A stretch of DNA of 64,000 nt, taken from positions 3,410,001-3,474,000 of the forward strand of contig NZ_CP072610.1 in NCBI RefSeq assembly GCF_021029445.1, read 5' to 3'. Every line of letters begins with the position of its first letter. The first letter of the stretch is position 1. The stretch comes from Pseudomonas wenzhouensis. GTDB lineage: Bacteria > Pseudomonadota > Gammaproteobacteria > Pseudomonadales > Pseudomonadaceae. Under the pieces are notes generated by a model. It did not search any database and had not been told where the DNA came from. It was given only the letters and a program-made list of their open reading frames with translations. The translations under genes and the position numbers were made by a program. This document shows, in pieces, positions 19,637 to 29,943 of the stretch.

Positions 19637-19781
19637 CGCAGACGCTCTCAGAAATCTCAAGGGGGCGACGATCTTACCCAAGCCCTTCGATTAATGCCAT
19701 GCAGCGTACAGACGGCGCTTCATCGGCAACGGTTTTCTGCTAACATGGCCGGCTTTCTTTAACGCCCCAGGTGAACCGCCC

Positions 19782-20597
19782 ATGCAGCCCATGCTGAATA
19801 TCGCCCTGCGCGCCGCTCGTAGCGCCGGTGAAATGATCTTTCGCTCGATCGAGCGCCTGGATGTCATCTCGGTCGACGAGAAGGACGCCAAGGATTACGT
19901 CACCGAGGTCGACAAAGCCGCTGAGCTGATGATCGTCCAGGCCATCCGCAAGGCCTACCCGACCCACAGTTTCCTGGGCGAGGAAGGCGGCGTGCTGGAA
20001 GGCAGCGGCGACGGCGCCGACTACCAGTGGATCATCGACCCGCTGGACGGCACCACCAACTTCGTTCGCGGCGTACCGCACTTCGCCATCAGCATCGCTT
20101 GCAAATACCGCGGCCGCCTCGAGCACGCCATCGTCCTCGACCCGGTGCGCCAGGAAGAATTCACCGCCAGCCGTGGCCGTGGCGCCGCCCTCAACGGTCG
20201 CCGCCTGCGCGTCAGCAACCGCAAGAGCCTCGACGGCGCCCTGCTCGGCACCGGCTTCCCGTTCCGTGACGGCCAGCTCGATCACCTGGACAACTACCTG
20301 AACATGTTCCGCAGCCTGACCGGCCAGACCGCCGGCATTCGCCGTGCCGGCGCAGCCAGCCTGGATCTGGCCTATGTCGCCGCCGGTCGCTTCGATGCGT
20401 TCTGGGAGTTCGGCCTGTCCGAATGGGACATGGCAGCCGGCGCGCTGCTGATCCAGGAAGCAGGCGGCCTGGTCAGCGACTTCAGCGGCAGCCATGAATT
20501 CCTCGAAAAAGGTCAGATCGTGGCCGGCAACACCAAATGCTTCAAGGCTGTACTGACCGCGATCCAGCCGCACCTGGCGCCGTCGATGAAGCGCTGA
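19782..20597 (+). CDS. suhB: Inositol-1-monophosphatase / Nus factor SuhB
   Basis: A 271-residue Mg-dependent phosphatase of the IMPase family. The metal ligands Glu67 (GEEGG) and Asp86/Asp89 (WIIDPLDGTTNF) are visible, with a C-terminal Asp in SEWDMAAGA. SuhB also acts in ribosomal RNA antitermination in enterobacteria and regulates virulence genes in P. aeruginosa. It is divergent from trmJ, with a 145-base shared upstream region. AGGTGA lies seven bases before the start. Confidence 0.95.
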   Translation: MQPMLNIALRAARSAGEMIFRSIERLDVISVDEKDAKDYVTEVDKAAELMIVQAIRKAYPTHSFLGEEGGVLEGSGDGADYQWIIDPLDGTTNFVRGVPHFAISIACKYRGRLEHAIVLDPVRQEEFTASRGRGAALNGRRLRVSNRKSLDGALLGTGFPFRDGQLDHLDNYLNMFRSLTGQTAGIRRAGAASLDLAYVAAGRFDAFWEFGLSEWDMAAGALLIQEAGGLVSDFSGSHEFLEKGQIVAGNTKCFKAVLTAIQPHLAPSMKR

Positions 20598-20640
20598 GTG
20601 TCTGCCACGAGATTGTGACTGCCAGGGATGGCAGGCCATA

Positions 20641-20666
20641 AAAAACGCCCCGAGGGGCGTTTTTTG
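20641..20666. terminator. Bidirectional terminator between suhB and the glycine-zipper gene
   Basis: A seven-pair GC stem (ACGCCCC / GGGGCGT) is flanked by an A-run on the left and a T-run on the right, so it works in both directions for the two convergent genes. Confidence 0.85.
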
Positions 20667-20679
20667 TGGCTTGAGTTTC

Positions 20680-21222
20680 TTACTGGGCCTGCTGCACCAG
20701 CACCAACTCGCCCTGCTTGTTGACCGGAATACGGCTACCCGGATCACGATCCATGCGCACGGTGCCAACCTGCTCACCTAGTTGGTACTTGACGTCATAG
20801 CCCACGAGCTTCTCGCTGGTATCGGTCACGGTGTTGCAGCGGGTTTCCGTGGTGGTGTAGGTGTCGCGCTGCTGCATGCCTTCCTGAATCTTGTTGCCGG
20901 CATAACCGCCGCCAACCGCACCGGCCACGGTGGCGATCTTCTTGCCGGTGCCGCCGCCAACCTGATTACCCAACAGACCACCGGCGATGGCGCCGATAGC
21001 AGTACCGGCGATCTGGTGCTGGTCCTGCACCGGACGCTGGCGGGTGACGGTGACGTCCTTGCACACCTCGCGCGGCGTTTTAACGGTTTCGTTGATCGGC
21101 GTTACCGCCAGCACCTCGGCATAATCCGGCCCGCGGTCAACCAGGCTGTAGGTTGCTACGGCACCACCCGCGGTCACACCCACAGCACCCAGCACGGCAC
21201 CTACCAACATCGACTTGTTCAT
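20680..21222 (-). CDS. Glycine-zipper 2TM domain outer-membrane protein (17 kDa antigen-like)
   Basis: A 180-residue exported protein. The N-terminus (MNKSMLVGAVLGAVGVTAGGA) is a signal anchor or uncleaved signal. A Gly-rich 'glycine zipper 2TM' segment lies at about 75-110 (GTAIGAIAGGLLGNQVGG, then AGAVGGGYAGNKIQ). Polar beta-rich sequence with a GYDVKYQLGEQ motif follows. This is the pattern of the Rickettsia 17 kDa surface-antigen/SlyB-like family of envelope proteins. No specific function is known. It stands alone between terminators. Confidence 0.8.
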   Translation of the reverse strand: MNKSMLVGAVLGAVGVTAGGAVATYSLVDRGPDYAEVLAVTPINETVKTPREVCKDVTVTRQRPVQDQHQIAGTAIGAIAGGLLGNQVGGGTGKKIATVAGAVGGGYAGNKIQEGMQQRDTYTTTETRCNTVTDTSEKLVGYDVKYQLGEQVGTVRMDRDPGSRIPVNKQGELVLVQQAQ

Positions 21223-21277
21223 TTCATGTGTCTCCTAGGCTCGGCGACTCGCGCCCTTCTCCCTGCCTGGGACAGCA

Positions 21278-21310
21278 AAAAGCCGCGACAAGTTCGACTT
21301 GTCACGGCTT
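21278..21310 (-). terminator. Terminator after secF
   Basis: A 12-pair stem with one mismatch (21281-21292 with 21298-21309) is followed on the minus strand by TTTTTGCTG. It lies 30 bases past the secF stop and ends the yajC-secD-secF transcript. Confidence 0.85.
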
Positions 21311-21340
21311 TCGCTGAGTTTCATGAAGTCGATCACACCA

Positions 21341-22258
21341 TCAGGGGCGACCGTCGTCCGCCTCGGCCTCAGCCACTGGCGGAATCAGATCCTCGACGCT
21401 GAGTTTCATCCAGATCAGTACCACGGCGCCAATGTAGATCGACGAATAGGTACCGACCACCACACCCACCAGCAGGGTCAGGGCGAAGGCGGCCAGCACG
21501 TCACCACCGAAGAACAGCAGCGCTAACAGCGCCAACGCCGTGGAGAGCGATGTGGCAATGGTACGCAGCAGGGTCTGCGTGATCGAGATGTCGATGTTCT
21601 CGGTCAGCGAGGTTTTGCGCAGTACGCGGAAGTTCTCGCGGATACGGTCGTAGATGATGATGGTGTCGTTGAGCGAGTAACCGATCATCGCCAGCACCGC
21701 CGCCAGTACCGTCAGGTCGAACGGAATCTGGAAGAAGGCCAGCACACCCAGGGTGATCACCACGTCATGCACCAGAGAAGCGATCGCGCCAACACCGAAC
21801 TTCCACTGAAAGCGGAAGGCCAGGTAAAGCATGATCCCGCCCAGCGCCAGCAGCATGGCAATACCGCCCTGGTCGCGCAGCTCTTCGCCGACCTGTGGCC
21901 CCACGAACTCGACGCGCTTGACCTCGAAGCGCATCGACGCGTCGACCTGGCGCAGCGCCGCTGCAACCTCGTTGCCCAGGTCAGGTGAATCGCCAGCCAG
22001 GCGCACCAGTACATCAGTGCTGGCACCAAAGCTTTGCACCACGGCATCGGCATAGCCGGCCTGACCCAGCTCGCTCTTGATCAGATCGAGGTTGGCCGGC
22101 TGCTCATACTGCAGCTCGATCAGCGTGCCACCGGTGAAATCCAGACCAAAGTTAAGCCCTTTGGTGAACAGTGCACCCAGGCCGATCAGCGTCAGCACGA
22201 CCGTAATGGAAAAGGCGATATTGCGGATCGCCATGAAACGAATGGTTGATTTGATCAT
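21341..22258 (-). CDS. secF: Protein translocase subunit SecF
   Basis: A 305-residue inner-membrane protein of the SecDF export motor. It has one N-terminal helix, a periplasmic domain and five further helices at the C-terminus. The signature LNFGLDFTGGTLIELQY appears after the first helix, and YSLNDTIIIYDRIREN lies in the membrane part. SecDF uses the proton motive force to pull preproteins through SecYEG. It is nine bases downstream of secD. Confidence 0.96.
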   Translation of the reverse strand: MIKSTIRFMAIRNIAFSITVVLTLIGLGALFTKGLNFGLDFTGGTLIELQYEQPANLDLIKSELGQAGYADAVVQSFGASTDVLVRLAGDSPDLGNEVAAALRQVDASMRFEVKRVEFVGPQVGEELRDQGGIAMLLALGGIMLYLAFRFQWKFGVGAIASLVHDVVITLGVLAFFQIPFDLTVLAAVLAMIGYSLNDTIIIYDRIRENFRVLRKTSLTENIDISITQTLLRTIATSLSTALALLALLFFGGDVLAAFALTLLVGVVVGTYSSIYIGAVVLIWMKLSVEDLIPPVAEAEADDGRP

Positions 22259-22267
22259 GGCTGTACC

Positions 22268-24136
22268 TCAGATCCACAGCTTCTTGAAGTTGCGACCACC
22301 GAAGATCAGGTTGACCAGACCCCGGGTGAACATGATGGCTGTGAACATCGAAGTCACGATCCCCAGCGACATGGTTACCGCGAAGCCCTTGACCGGGCCG
22401 GTACCCATGGCAAAGAGAATGCCGCCGACCAGCAAGGTGGTCAGGTTACTGTCGAGAATTGCCGTGTAAGCACGATCAAAACCCTCATGAATCGCCCGCT
22501 GCACGGGCAAGCCATTGGCCAGCTCCTCGCGTATCCGCGAGAAGATCAGCACGTTGGCGTCGACCGCCATACCCAGGGTCAACACGATACCGGCGATACC
22601 CGGCAGGGTCAGGGTCGCGCCGATGGCCGACATCAGACCGACCAGCAGCACCAGGTTGAACGCCAGGGCAACGGTCGCCAGAAAGCCGAAGAAACGATAA
22701 ATGGCGATAATGAAGATGGCCACAAAGACCATCGCCCATTCGGTGGACGCAATACCCTTGGCGATGTTCTCGGCGCCCAGGCTCGGGCCGATGGTGCGCT
22801 CTTCGGCGAAGTACATCGGCGCGGCCAGACCACCGGCACGCAGCAGCAGCGCCAATTCCGACGACTCGCCCTGGCCGTTCAGCCCGGTGATGCGGAACTG
22901 GCTGCCCAGTGGCGACTGGATGGTGGCCAGGCTGATGATCTTCTTCTCTTCGACGAACGAAGAAACGGCGACTTCCTGCTCGACGCCGTCGACGCTCTGC
23001 CGCACATAGCGGGTGACCGGCTTCTGCTCGATGAAGATCACCGCCATGCTGCGACCGACATTGTTACGCGTGGCGCGGTTCATCAGGTCGCCGCCGTGAC
23101 CGTCGAGGCGGATGTTCACCTGCGGACGGCCGTTCTCGTCGAAGCTGGCCTGGGCATCGGTCACCTGGTCACCGGTGATGATCAGCTCACGCTCGAGTTG
23201 TACCGGCGGACGGCCTTCCTCGCGGAAACCGAAGGACTCGGTCGCGCCACGCGGCGCGTCGAAATCGGCCTGCAGGCGGAACTCCAGGTTGGCGGTCTTG
23301 CCGAGAATACGCTTGGCCTCGGCGGTGTCCTGCACACCCGGCAACTCGACCACGATGCGGTTGGCGCCCTGGCGCTGCACCAGCGGTTCGGCCACGCCCA
23401 GCTCGTTGACGCGATTGCGTACGGTGGTGAGGTTCTGGCGGATGGAGTATTCGCGAATCTCGGCGATCTTCGCCTGAGTCAGGCCCAGTTGCAGAACCTG
23501 TTGGCCATTGCGCTCGACGACGGCCAGGTCGAAGTCGCTGTAATCCTTGCGGATCAGGCGCTGCGCCTTGTCCAGCGTCTCGCTGTCGGCAAAGCCGAGC
23601 TGAATCCGGCCATTGCTTTCCGGCATGCTGCGGTAGCGAATACGCTCCTTGCGCAGCAGGCTCTTGATCTCACCTTCATAGACCTTGCGGCGCACATCCA
23701 GCGCCTTGTCCATGTCCACTTCCAGCAGGAAGTGCACACCACCGGACAGGTCGAGGCCGAGTTTCATCGGACTCGCACCCAGGTTGCGCAACCAGTCGGG
23801 GGTGGTTTGCGCCAGGTTCAGCGCCACGACGTAATCATCACCCAGCGCGCGACGGACGATGTCCTTGGCCGGCAACTGGTCATCCTGCCTATCCAGGCGA
23901 ATCAGGCCACCACGCCCCCGCTCGTCAATGCTGGCAGCCTTGACGGCAATACCCGCATCAGTGAGTGCCTTGCTGGCACGATCGATATCGGCCTGCTCGA
24001 TGCTCAACGCCGAACTGGCGCCACTGATCTGCACCGCAGGGTCATCTGGATAGAGGTTTGGAATGGAGTAGACCAGGCCGATCGCCAGTACGGACAGAAT
24101 CAGCAGGTACTTCCACAGAGGGTATTTATTGAGCAT
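22268..24136 (-). CDS. secD: Protein translocase subunit SecD
   Basis: A 622-residue RND-family membrane protein, partner of SecF. The first helix is at about 9-26. A large periplasmic P1 domain follows, including LGLDLSGGVHFLLEVDMD. Five helices occupy the last 170 residues, with GMAVDANVLIFSRIREE in the motif shared with SecF. The length is usual for Pseudomonas. It lies between yajC and secF. Confidence 0.96.
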   Translation of the reverse strand: MLNKYPLWKYLLILSVLAIGLVYSIPNLYPDDPAVQISGASSALSIEQADIDRASKALTDAGIAVKAASIDERGRGGLIRLDRQDDQLPAKDIVRRALGDDYVVALNLAQTTPDWLRNLGASPMKLGLDLSGGVHFLLEVDMDKALDVRRKVYEGEIKSLLRKERIRYRSMPESNGRIQLGFADSETLDKAQRLIRKDYSDFDLAVVERNGQQVLQLGLTQAKIAEIREYSIRQNLTTVRNRVNELGVAEPLVQRQGANRIVVELPGVQDTAEAKRILGKTANLEFRLQADFDAPRGATESFGFREEGRPPVQLERELIITGDQVTDAQASFDENGRPQVNIRLDGHGGDLMNRATRNNVGRSMAVIFIEQKPVTRYVRQSVDGVEQEVAVSSFVEEKKIISLATIQSPLGSQFRITGLNGQGESSELALLLRAGGLAAPMYFAEERTIGPSLGAENIAKGIASTEWAMVFVAIFIIAIYRFFGFLATVALAFNLVLLVGLMSAIGATLTLPGIAGIVLTLGMAVDANVLIFSRIREELANGLPVQRAIHEGFDRAYTAILDSNLTTLLVGGILFAMGTGPVKGFAVTMSLGIVTSMFTAIMFTRGLVNLIFGGRNFKKLWI

Positions 24137-24157
24137 GAACGGGCCGCCCGTTTAAAA

Positions 24158-24182
24158 CGCGGGGCGCTAAAAGCGCCCCGTG
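24158..24182 (-). terminator. Intergenic hairpin between yajC and secD
   Basis: A nine-pair perfect GC stem (CGGGGCGCT / AGCGCCCCG, 24160-24180) lies in the 69-base gap. On the minus strand it is followed by TTTTAAAC. It may be a partial terminator that sets the yajC to secD ratio, or a processing site. Confidence 0.5.
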
Positions 24183-24205
24183 GAATGGAAAAACCGAGAA
24201 CCGAA

Positions 24206-24535
24206 TCAGATGGCTTTCAGCGTGCCCTTGGGCAGAGTGGCGGCGATGGCCTGCTTCTGGAATTTCAGCTCGACGCTGTCGGACACTTCGATCACCACGA
24301 AATCATCGGCAACTTTGGACACCTTGCCGGCGATACCGCCGCTGGTGACCACTTCGTCGCCCTTCTGCAGGCTGCCAAGCAGGTTCTTGTGCTCTTTGGC
24401 ACGCTTGGCCTGCGGACGCCAGATCATCAGGTAGAAGATGACCAGGAAGCCGATCAGGAAAACCCACTCGAAACCACTGCCGGCAGGGCCAGCAGCTGCG
24501 GTGTCAGCGTAGGCGGCGGGGATGAAAAAGCTCAT
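24206..24535 (-). CDS. yajC: Sec translocon accessory protein YajC
   Basis: A 109-residue protein with one membrane helix at about 23-41 (WVFLIGFLVIFYLMIW), the RPQ..RAKEH motif that follows it in this family, and a small cytoplasmic KOW-like domain (LQKGDEVVTSGGIAGKV). YajC associates with SecDF and with multidrug efflux pumps. It is first of the secDF series and follows tgt by 41 bases. Confidence 0.95.
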   Translation of the reverse strand: MSFFIPAAYADTAAAGPAGSGFEWVFLIGFLVIFYLMIWRPQAKRAKEHKNLLGSLQKGDEVVTSGGIAGKVSKVADDFVVIEVSDSVELKFQKQAIAATLPKGTLKAI

Positions 24536-24576
24536 GTAACACTCCTAATGGAAAGGATCTTCAAACGTTCGGGAAA

Positions 24577-26756
<2,180 letters not shown>

Positions 26757-26791
26757 GATTCGGAGGGGGTATTTTTGCAGGGTCGCAGAGC

Positions 26792-27565
26792 TTACCGGAT
26801 TTCCACTGGCCCGACCACGTGAGCCTGCGGGGCATAGCGGGCAACGATACGCGCCAGGGTGCCATCGGCCTGCAGAGAACGGATCGCAGCATTAAAAGCC
26901 GCCAACCTGTTCGCCTGCTGCCGATGCAGGCGCAGACGCAACTGAGAGCGATTGATCGTCGGCCCCTCCTCTACCTGCCAACGAGCCCCCTGCAACATCG
27001 CATGCTCATGCTGCAGGTAGCGCCATTCGAGACGATTCAGAATACCGGCCTCGCTACGCCCCTGCGCGACCAGGTGAATCAGCGCCTGCACATCAGCACC
27101 ATCGTGACGCTGGAAATACTCACTGCCGACGTAGCCATAACCACGCACGGTCGCAATCGAACGCCCGCGCAAATCCTGCAGCCGTTGATAGGCAAAACGC
27201 CTGCCTGGCGCGAAAACCAGCATCTCCTCGCCCTCGAGCACCGGCACCGTCCACAACGACACCTCACCCTGCCCGGCATCACGGCGCCAGTGCTTGCTCA
27301 CGCAACACTCAATCTGTAGCTCCCCCTCGCGAAACAGCTTCTGCGTGCGCAGCGGCGGCAAGGGACGACTGGCTTGCAACTGTTCTGGCAAGCGCTCATC
27401 CAGTGCGAGCATGAATTCATGAAGAATACCGCTCACGTGCTGCTGCTCGACAATCCAGTAGGGCGCCCAGCTTTCGTCAGTAACGCCGTAGACCAATGGT
27501 GCAGCACGGGCAGTTGGCGCCAGCAGCAGACTAACAAAAAACGCTCCGCAGAAGATTCTGATCAC
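26792..27565 (-). CDS. Periplasmic substrate-binding protein, family 3, orphan
   Basis: A 257-residue exported protein with a signal peptide ([18 protein letters not shown], cleavage near ARA-AP). The body has the two-lobe architecture of bacterial solute-binding family 3: [14 protein letters not shown] at the start, a hinge region, and [20 protein letters not shown] at the end, which is typical of amino-acid-binding proteins. No transporter genes adjoin it, so it may be a sensor or accessory protein. I choose the GTG at 27563-27565, which has GGAGG five bases upstream; the ATG four codons earlier has no binding site. The ligand is unknown. Confidence 0.75.
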   Translation of the reverse strand: MIRIFCGAFFVSLLLAPTARAAPLVYGVTDESWAPYWIVEQQHVSGILHEFMLALDERLPEQLQASRPLPPLRTQKLFREGELQIECCVSKHWRRDAGQGEVSLWTVPVLEGEEMLVFAPGRRFAYQRLQDLRGRSIATVRGYGYVGSEYFQRHDGADVQALIHLVAQGRSEAGILNRLEWRYLQHEHAMLQGARWQVEEGPTINRSQLRLRLHRQQANRLAAFNAAIRSLQADGTLARIVARYAPQAHVVGPVEIR

Positions 27566-27726
27566 ACCCTCCTCCATGACTGGATATACGCCAGCGCCAC
27601 TATATACAGGCCATAGCCATCACGCTCGCCGCCTTGAACCGGCAAACCGTAACAACAACGCTGCCCCCCCGATGACAACGGCCTGCAAACAGACGGACTC
27701 ACCATTGACCAGAGAACAACAGCAAC

Positions 27727-27813
27727 GCCGATTGACCCGCGCCAGACGCATCCCTATACTTCGCCGCCATCGTGCCCCGGTGGCGGAATCGGTAGACGCG
27801 GCGGATTCAAAAT
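27727..27813 (+). repeat. attL of element 1: promoter and 5' half of tRNA-Leu
   Basis: 87 bases matching 35791-35877 at a constant offset of 8,064 bases. They are identical except for six mismatches in the promoter spacer. From 27774 to 27813 it is the 5' half of tRNA-Leu(CAA) up to the anticodon loop; the sequence then diverges. No 3' half follows, so this copy cannot make a tRNA. Confidence 0.85.
27732..27760 (+). promoter_or_regulatory. Original tRNA-Leu promoter, now separated from the tRNA
   Basis: TTGACC (27732-27737), 17 bases, then TATACT (27755-27760). The same boxes with the same spacing stand before the intact tRNA-Leu at 35796-35824. Six of the 17 spacer bases differ between the copies. 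Confidence 0.75.
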
Positions 27814-27870
27814 GACTCCAGCCAACTACCAAACCCCTCTAGATCGCACCTTTCAGGCCATCAAGGCCGC

Positions 27871-27889
27871 TGCTACACCGCTGAGTCAC
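27871..27889 (+). repeat. Candidate integrase arm site, left end of element 1
   Basis: TGCTACACCGCTGAGTCAC, repeated in the same orientation with one change at 35651-35669. The CTGMGTCAC core also occurs at 35639-35647 and inverted near 35691-35699. Confidence 0.55.
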
Positions 27890-27939
27890 GGTTAAGACTC
27901 GATCCTGACAGCCTCGTCAATCGGCTTCAAGATTCCCTT

Positions 27940-28434
27940 CTACGCCACTTCCTCAGCCACTCTCCTGACTCGTTTTTTGTACGTCCTCCCGGTCGCCCCA
28001 AGCCTCGCCAGAACATCTGCCCGCTCGTTACCTTGCGTGCCATTGTGGCCCCTTAACCACCTGACAGTGACGTCCTTCTCCAGCAGTAGTTGAGCCAGGC
28101 GTTGCCATAAGTCGAGGTGCTTCGGTGGCTTCTTGTCGGCCTTCTTCCAGCCCTTGGCCTTCCAGCCTTCCAAGCCCCCATTGCAGGCGTTGGCGATGTA
28201 CTCGCTATCGGTGCGCAGGGTGATAGGTGCAGGCTGAGTGCATCGTTCCAGAGCCTCGACCAAGGCCATGAGTTCGGCTCGGCTGTTAGTCTGCTCCTGG
28301 GCCTCGGGGACTGGCCCGGCAATCTCCAGGGTGTCGCCTTGCGGGTTGGTCAGAACAGCGCCCCAGCCAGCTCTGGCGTTGGGCTTTCCGTTGTTGGTGC
28401 ATGCGCCGTCGGTGTAGATCGTGTAGGTGCTCAT
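27940..28434 (-). CDS. rnhA: Ribonuclease HI, element-borne
   Basis: A 164-residue RNase H type I that cleaves RNA in RNA-DNA hybrids. The catalytic set is complete: Asp9 (TDGACTNNGK), Glu54 (SRAELMAL), Asp76 (RTDSEY), His130 and Asp140 (NERADVLA). The basic protrusion helix (GWKAKGWKKADKKPP) is present. The start at 28434 gives MSTYTIYTDG; the frame is open 74 codons upstream without family similarity. It is the leftmost gene of element 1, so it probably serves the element's replication, or it may be a hitch-hiker. The chromosome presumably has its own rnhA elsewhere. Confidence 0.93.
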   Translation of the reverse strand: MSTYTIYTDGACTNNGKPNARAGWGAVLTNPQGDTLEIAGPVPEAQEQTNSRAELMALVEALERCTQPAPITLRTDSEYIANACNGGLEGWKAKGWKKADKKPPKHLDLWQRLAQLLLEKDVTVRWLRGHNGTQGNERADVLARLGATGRTYKKRVRRVAEEVA

Positions 28435-28774
28435 GGGTAAGTGTTCCTTGTCTGAAGTGCAGGCAGACCTCTCCCTCCTGACGTTTCTCAGGTGGAGACC
28501 TCCGGTGATGCCGGTCAGGTAGTCGAGGCCGAAGGCCTTCGGGGGAAGACCAAGCTTTAAGGAGATACCATGTGATGGCTGAGGGTGACGCTGAGAGTTG
28601 CGCCTGGAGATGGCCCAGGTGTTGGTCTTTGCTTGGTTTGCCTTTGATGGGAGCAACTACAGCAACTGCACCAGAGCGAACCCCCGGAGGCCTCTTGGAG
28701 GTACTGGTCTTGGTGGTCTTTTATATTATTGGGGGCTTTCCATACCCTCTGATACAAGCGGCCTGCAGGCAATA
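28435..28774. other. Gene-free interval upstream of rnhA
   Basis: 340 bases with no convincing gene in any frame. It contains a perfect ten-base palindrome GAAGGCCTTC (28531-28540) and an AT-rich stretch near 28718-28732. It should hold the rnhA promoter, but I cannot pick boxes with confidence. Confidence 0.4.
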
Positions 28775-29386
28775 TCAGCCGCCAGTTTTGGCGGTTCTGA
28801 ACACCCATTGCTGCAATGCGTGGCTTCTGGCTTGAAGGTCACCTCTCCAGGCATACCAAGGGTGAAGGCTGATTTTCATTGGCCAGTAACGCCCCTGATG
28901 CTTTCGCTCAATCAGACGGTGTCGCTCCAGATCAGACAAAGCCCGCTCTATGTTTCGCAGCGGGGTATAAAGCGCCTTGGATAACTCGGCCACGGAGCCA
29001 TACCAGATATTGCGAGCCGACAACGCACGCGCAAGATGCTTGAAAAGCCTGACCGCCTTGTCGCTCAGTCCGACATCAAGAAGGTCTAGGATATTGTCGG
29101 CGTCATAAACCAGCCGGTCGGCCCACCAGTCAAATGTCTGGACAGCCTGCCACAGCTCCTCTTCGTTCCTGGCGTCATTTGGCCAAGGCGTATCAAGCCC
29201 AACATAAGGGGCATCCCTCAGGTCACGCTTCGTTAGTGCAGCGGGCTTTTCCAGCATTTGTTCAGTGGGGTTCAGTATTTCGCCTGACGCAACGTCAACA
29301 TAGAAACGCAGGCCAAGCCCGCAGGGGACAACATCCACAGTCTTGGTTTCAACATCGGCGATCGTGACGCTCGGTAGTTGTTCCAT
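28775..29386 (-). CDS. Winged-helix protein, possible plasmid-type replication or regulatory protein
   Basis: A 203-residue protein not assigned to a named family with certainty. Residues about 105-180 read as a winged helix-turn-helix: helices RLFKHLARALS and SVAELSKALYTPLRNIERALSDL, then the wing HRLIERKHQGRYWPMKISLHPWYAWRGD. A wing ending in a P-x-W-x-W-R-G-D-like stretch resembles initiators of small plasmids (RepL type), so a replication role is possible, but this is inference. AAGGGGG lies five bases before the ATG. The previous gene (29396-29680) ends nine bases upstream, suggesting a two-gene operon. Confidence 0.6.
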   Translation of the reverse strand: MEQLPSVTIADVETKTVDVVPCGLGLRFYVDVASGEILNPTEQMLEKPAALTKRDLRDAPYVGLDTPWPNDARNEEELWQAVQTFDWWADRLVYDADNILDLLDVGLSDKAVRLFKHLARALSARNIWYGSVAELSKALYTPLRNIERALSDLERHRLIERKHQGRYWPMKISLHPWYAWRGDLQARSHALQQWVFRTAKTGG

Positions 29387-29395
29387 GCGTCCCCC

Positions 29396-29680
29396 TTAGC
29401 GGCTCAGTTCAGCCGGAGTGAGCGCCTTCCCGCCCATGCGATTGACTGGGCCAAGCTTCAGCCAGTGAGGGGCATCCTTGTCGTCCTGGGCAAGATCCAA
29501 GAGGTCGGCAAGTGATTTGCTCAGGCCAGCAACCAGGGCCAGCTCCAGGGCTTCGCCCAGGCGTGTATCGCGCCCCTTCCGTTTCGCCAAGGCGTTGGCC
29601 AGGGCGACCAACTGGGTGGCATGGTCTCGGAGCATATGAACGTGGAAGCGCACCAGGGGCGCAGGCAGTTGATGCTTCAT
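29396..29680 (-). CDS. Small alpha-helical protein of unknown function
   Basis: 94 residues, predicted all-helical, with Ala/Leu-rich amphipathic stretches (QLVALANALAKRKGRD, LGEALELALVAGLSKSLADLLDL) and a loose C-terminus. I do not recognise it. It is closely followed by the winged-helix gene and preceded by a 263-base interval holding one copy of a 24-bp element-specific repeat. It could be a partner of the winged-helix protein. Confidence 0.5.
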   Translation of the reverse strand: MKHQLPAPLVRFHVHMLRDHATQLVALANALAKRKGRDTRLGEALELALVAGLSKSLADLLDLAQDDKDAPHWLKLGPVNRMGGKALTPAELSR

Positions 29681-29803
29681 CGGGTAGTGTTCCTGTGTGA
29701 TAGGCGAACGCCAGCGCCCCGCTAGGGGTAGCCCTGCAGGGTGTCGGGAGGAGTCGCCGGGGGAGTGCTGAGAGGCAGGAAAGACGCCGCCTGGAGCGGT
29801 TTT

Positions 29804-29827
29804 CTTTTCTGCTATTACTGGGGGTAA
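29804..29827 (-). repeat. 24-bp element-specific repeat, copy 1
   Basis: On the plus strand it reads CTTTTCTGCTA, T, TACTGGGGGTAA. The second copy at 30741-30764 differs at one base. Each copy lies downstream of one minus-strand gene and upstream of the next. Confidence 0.6.
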
Positions 29828-29943
29828 AGGGGCGTCAGCGGCTCGTTCTCGCGGACGGTGACTTCACACCGCCCAAAGAACGCTTCAAGGGTCTTCTGAA
29901 CTTCGTAGAGAGAGCCTCGCAGGGCGTAGTTCAGACTTGAGTA

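Noticed and set aside
27774-27813. A second tRNA-Leu gene
   Set aside because: Only the 5' half is present; no sequence downstream can complete the anticodon stem, T arm or acceptor stem.
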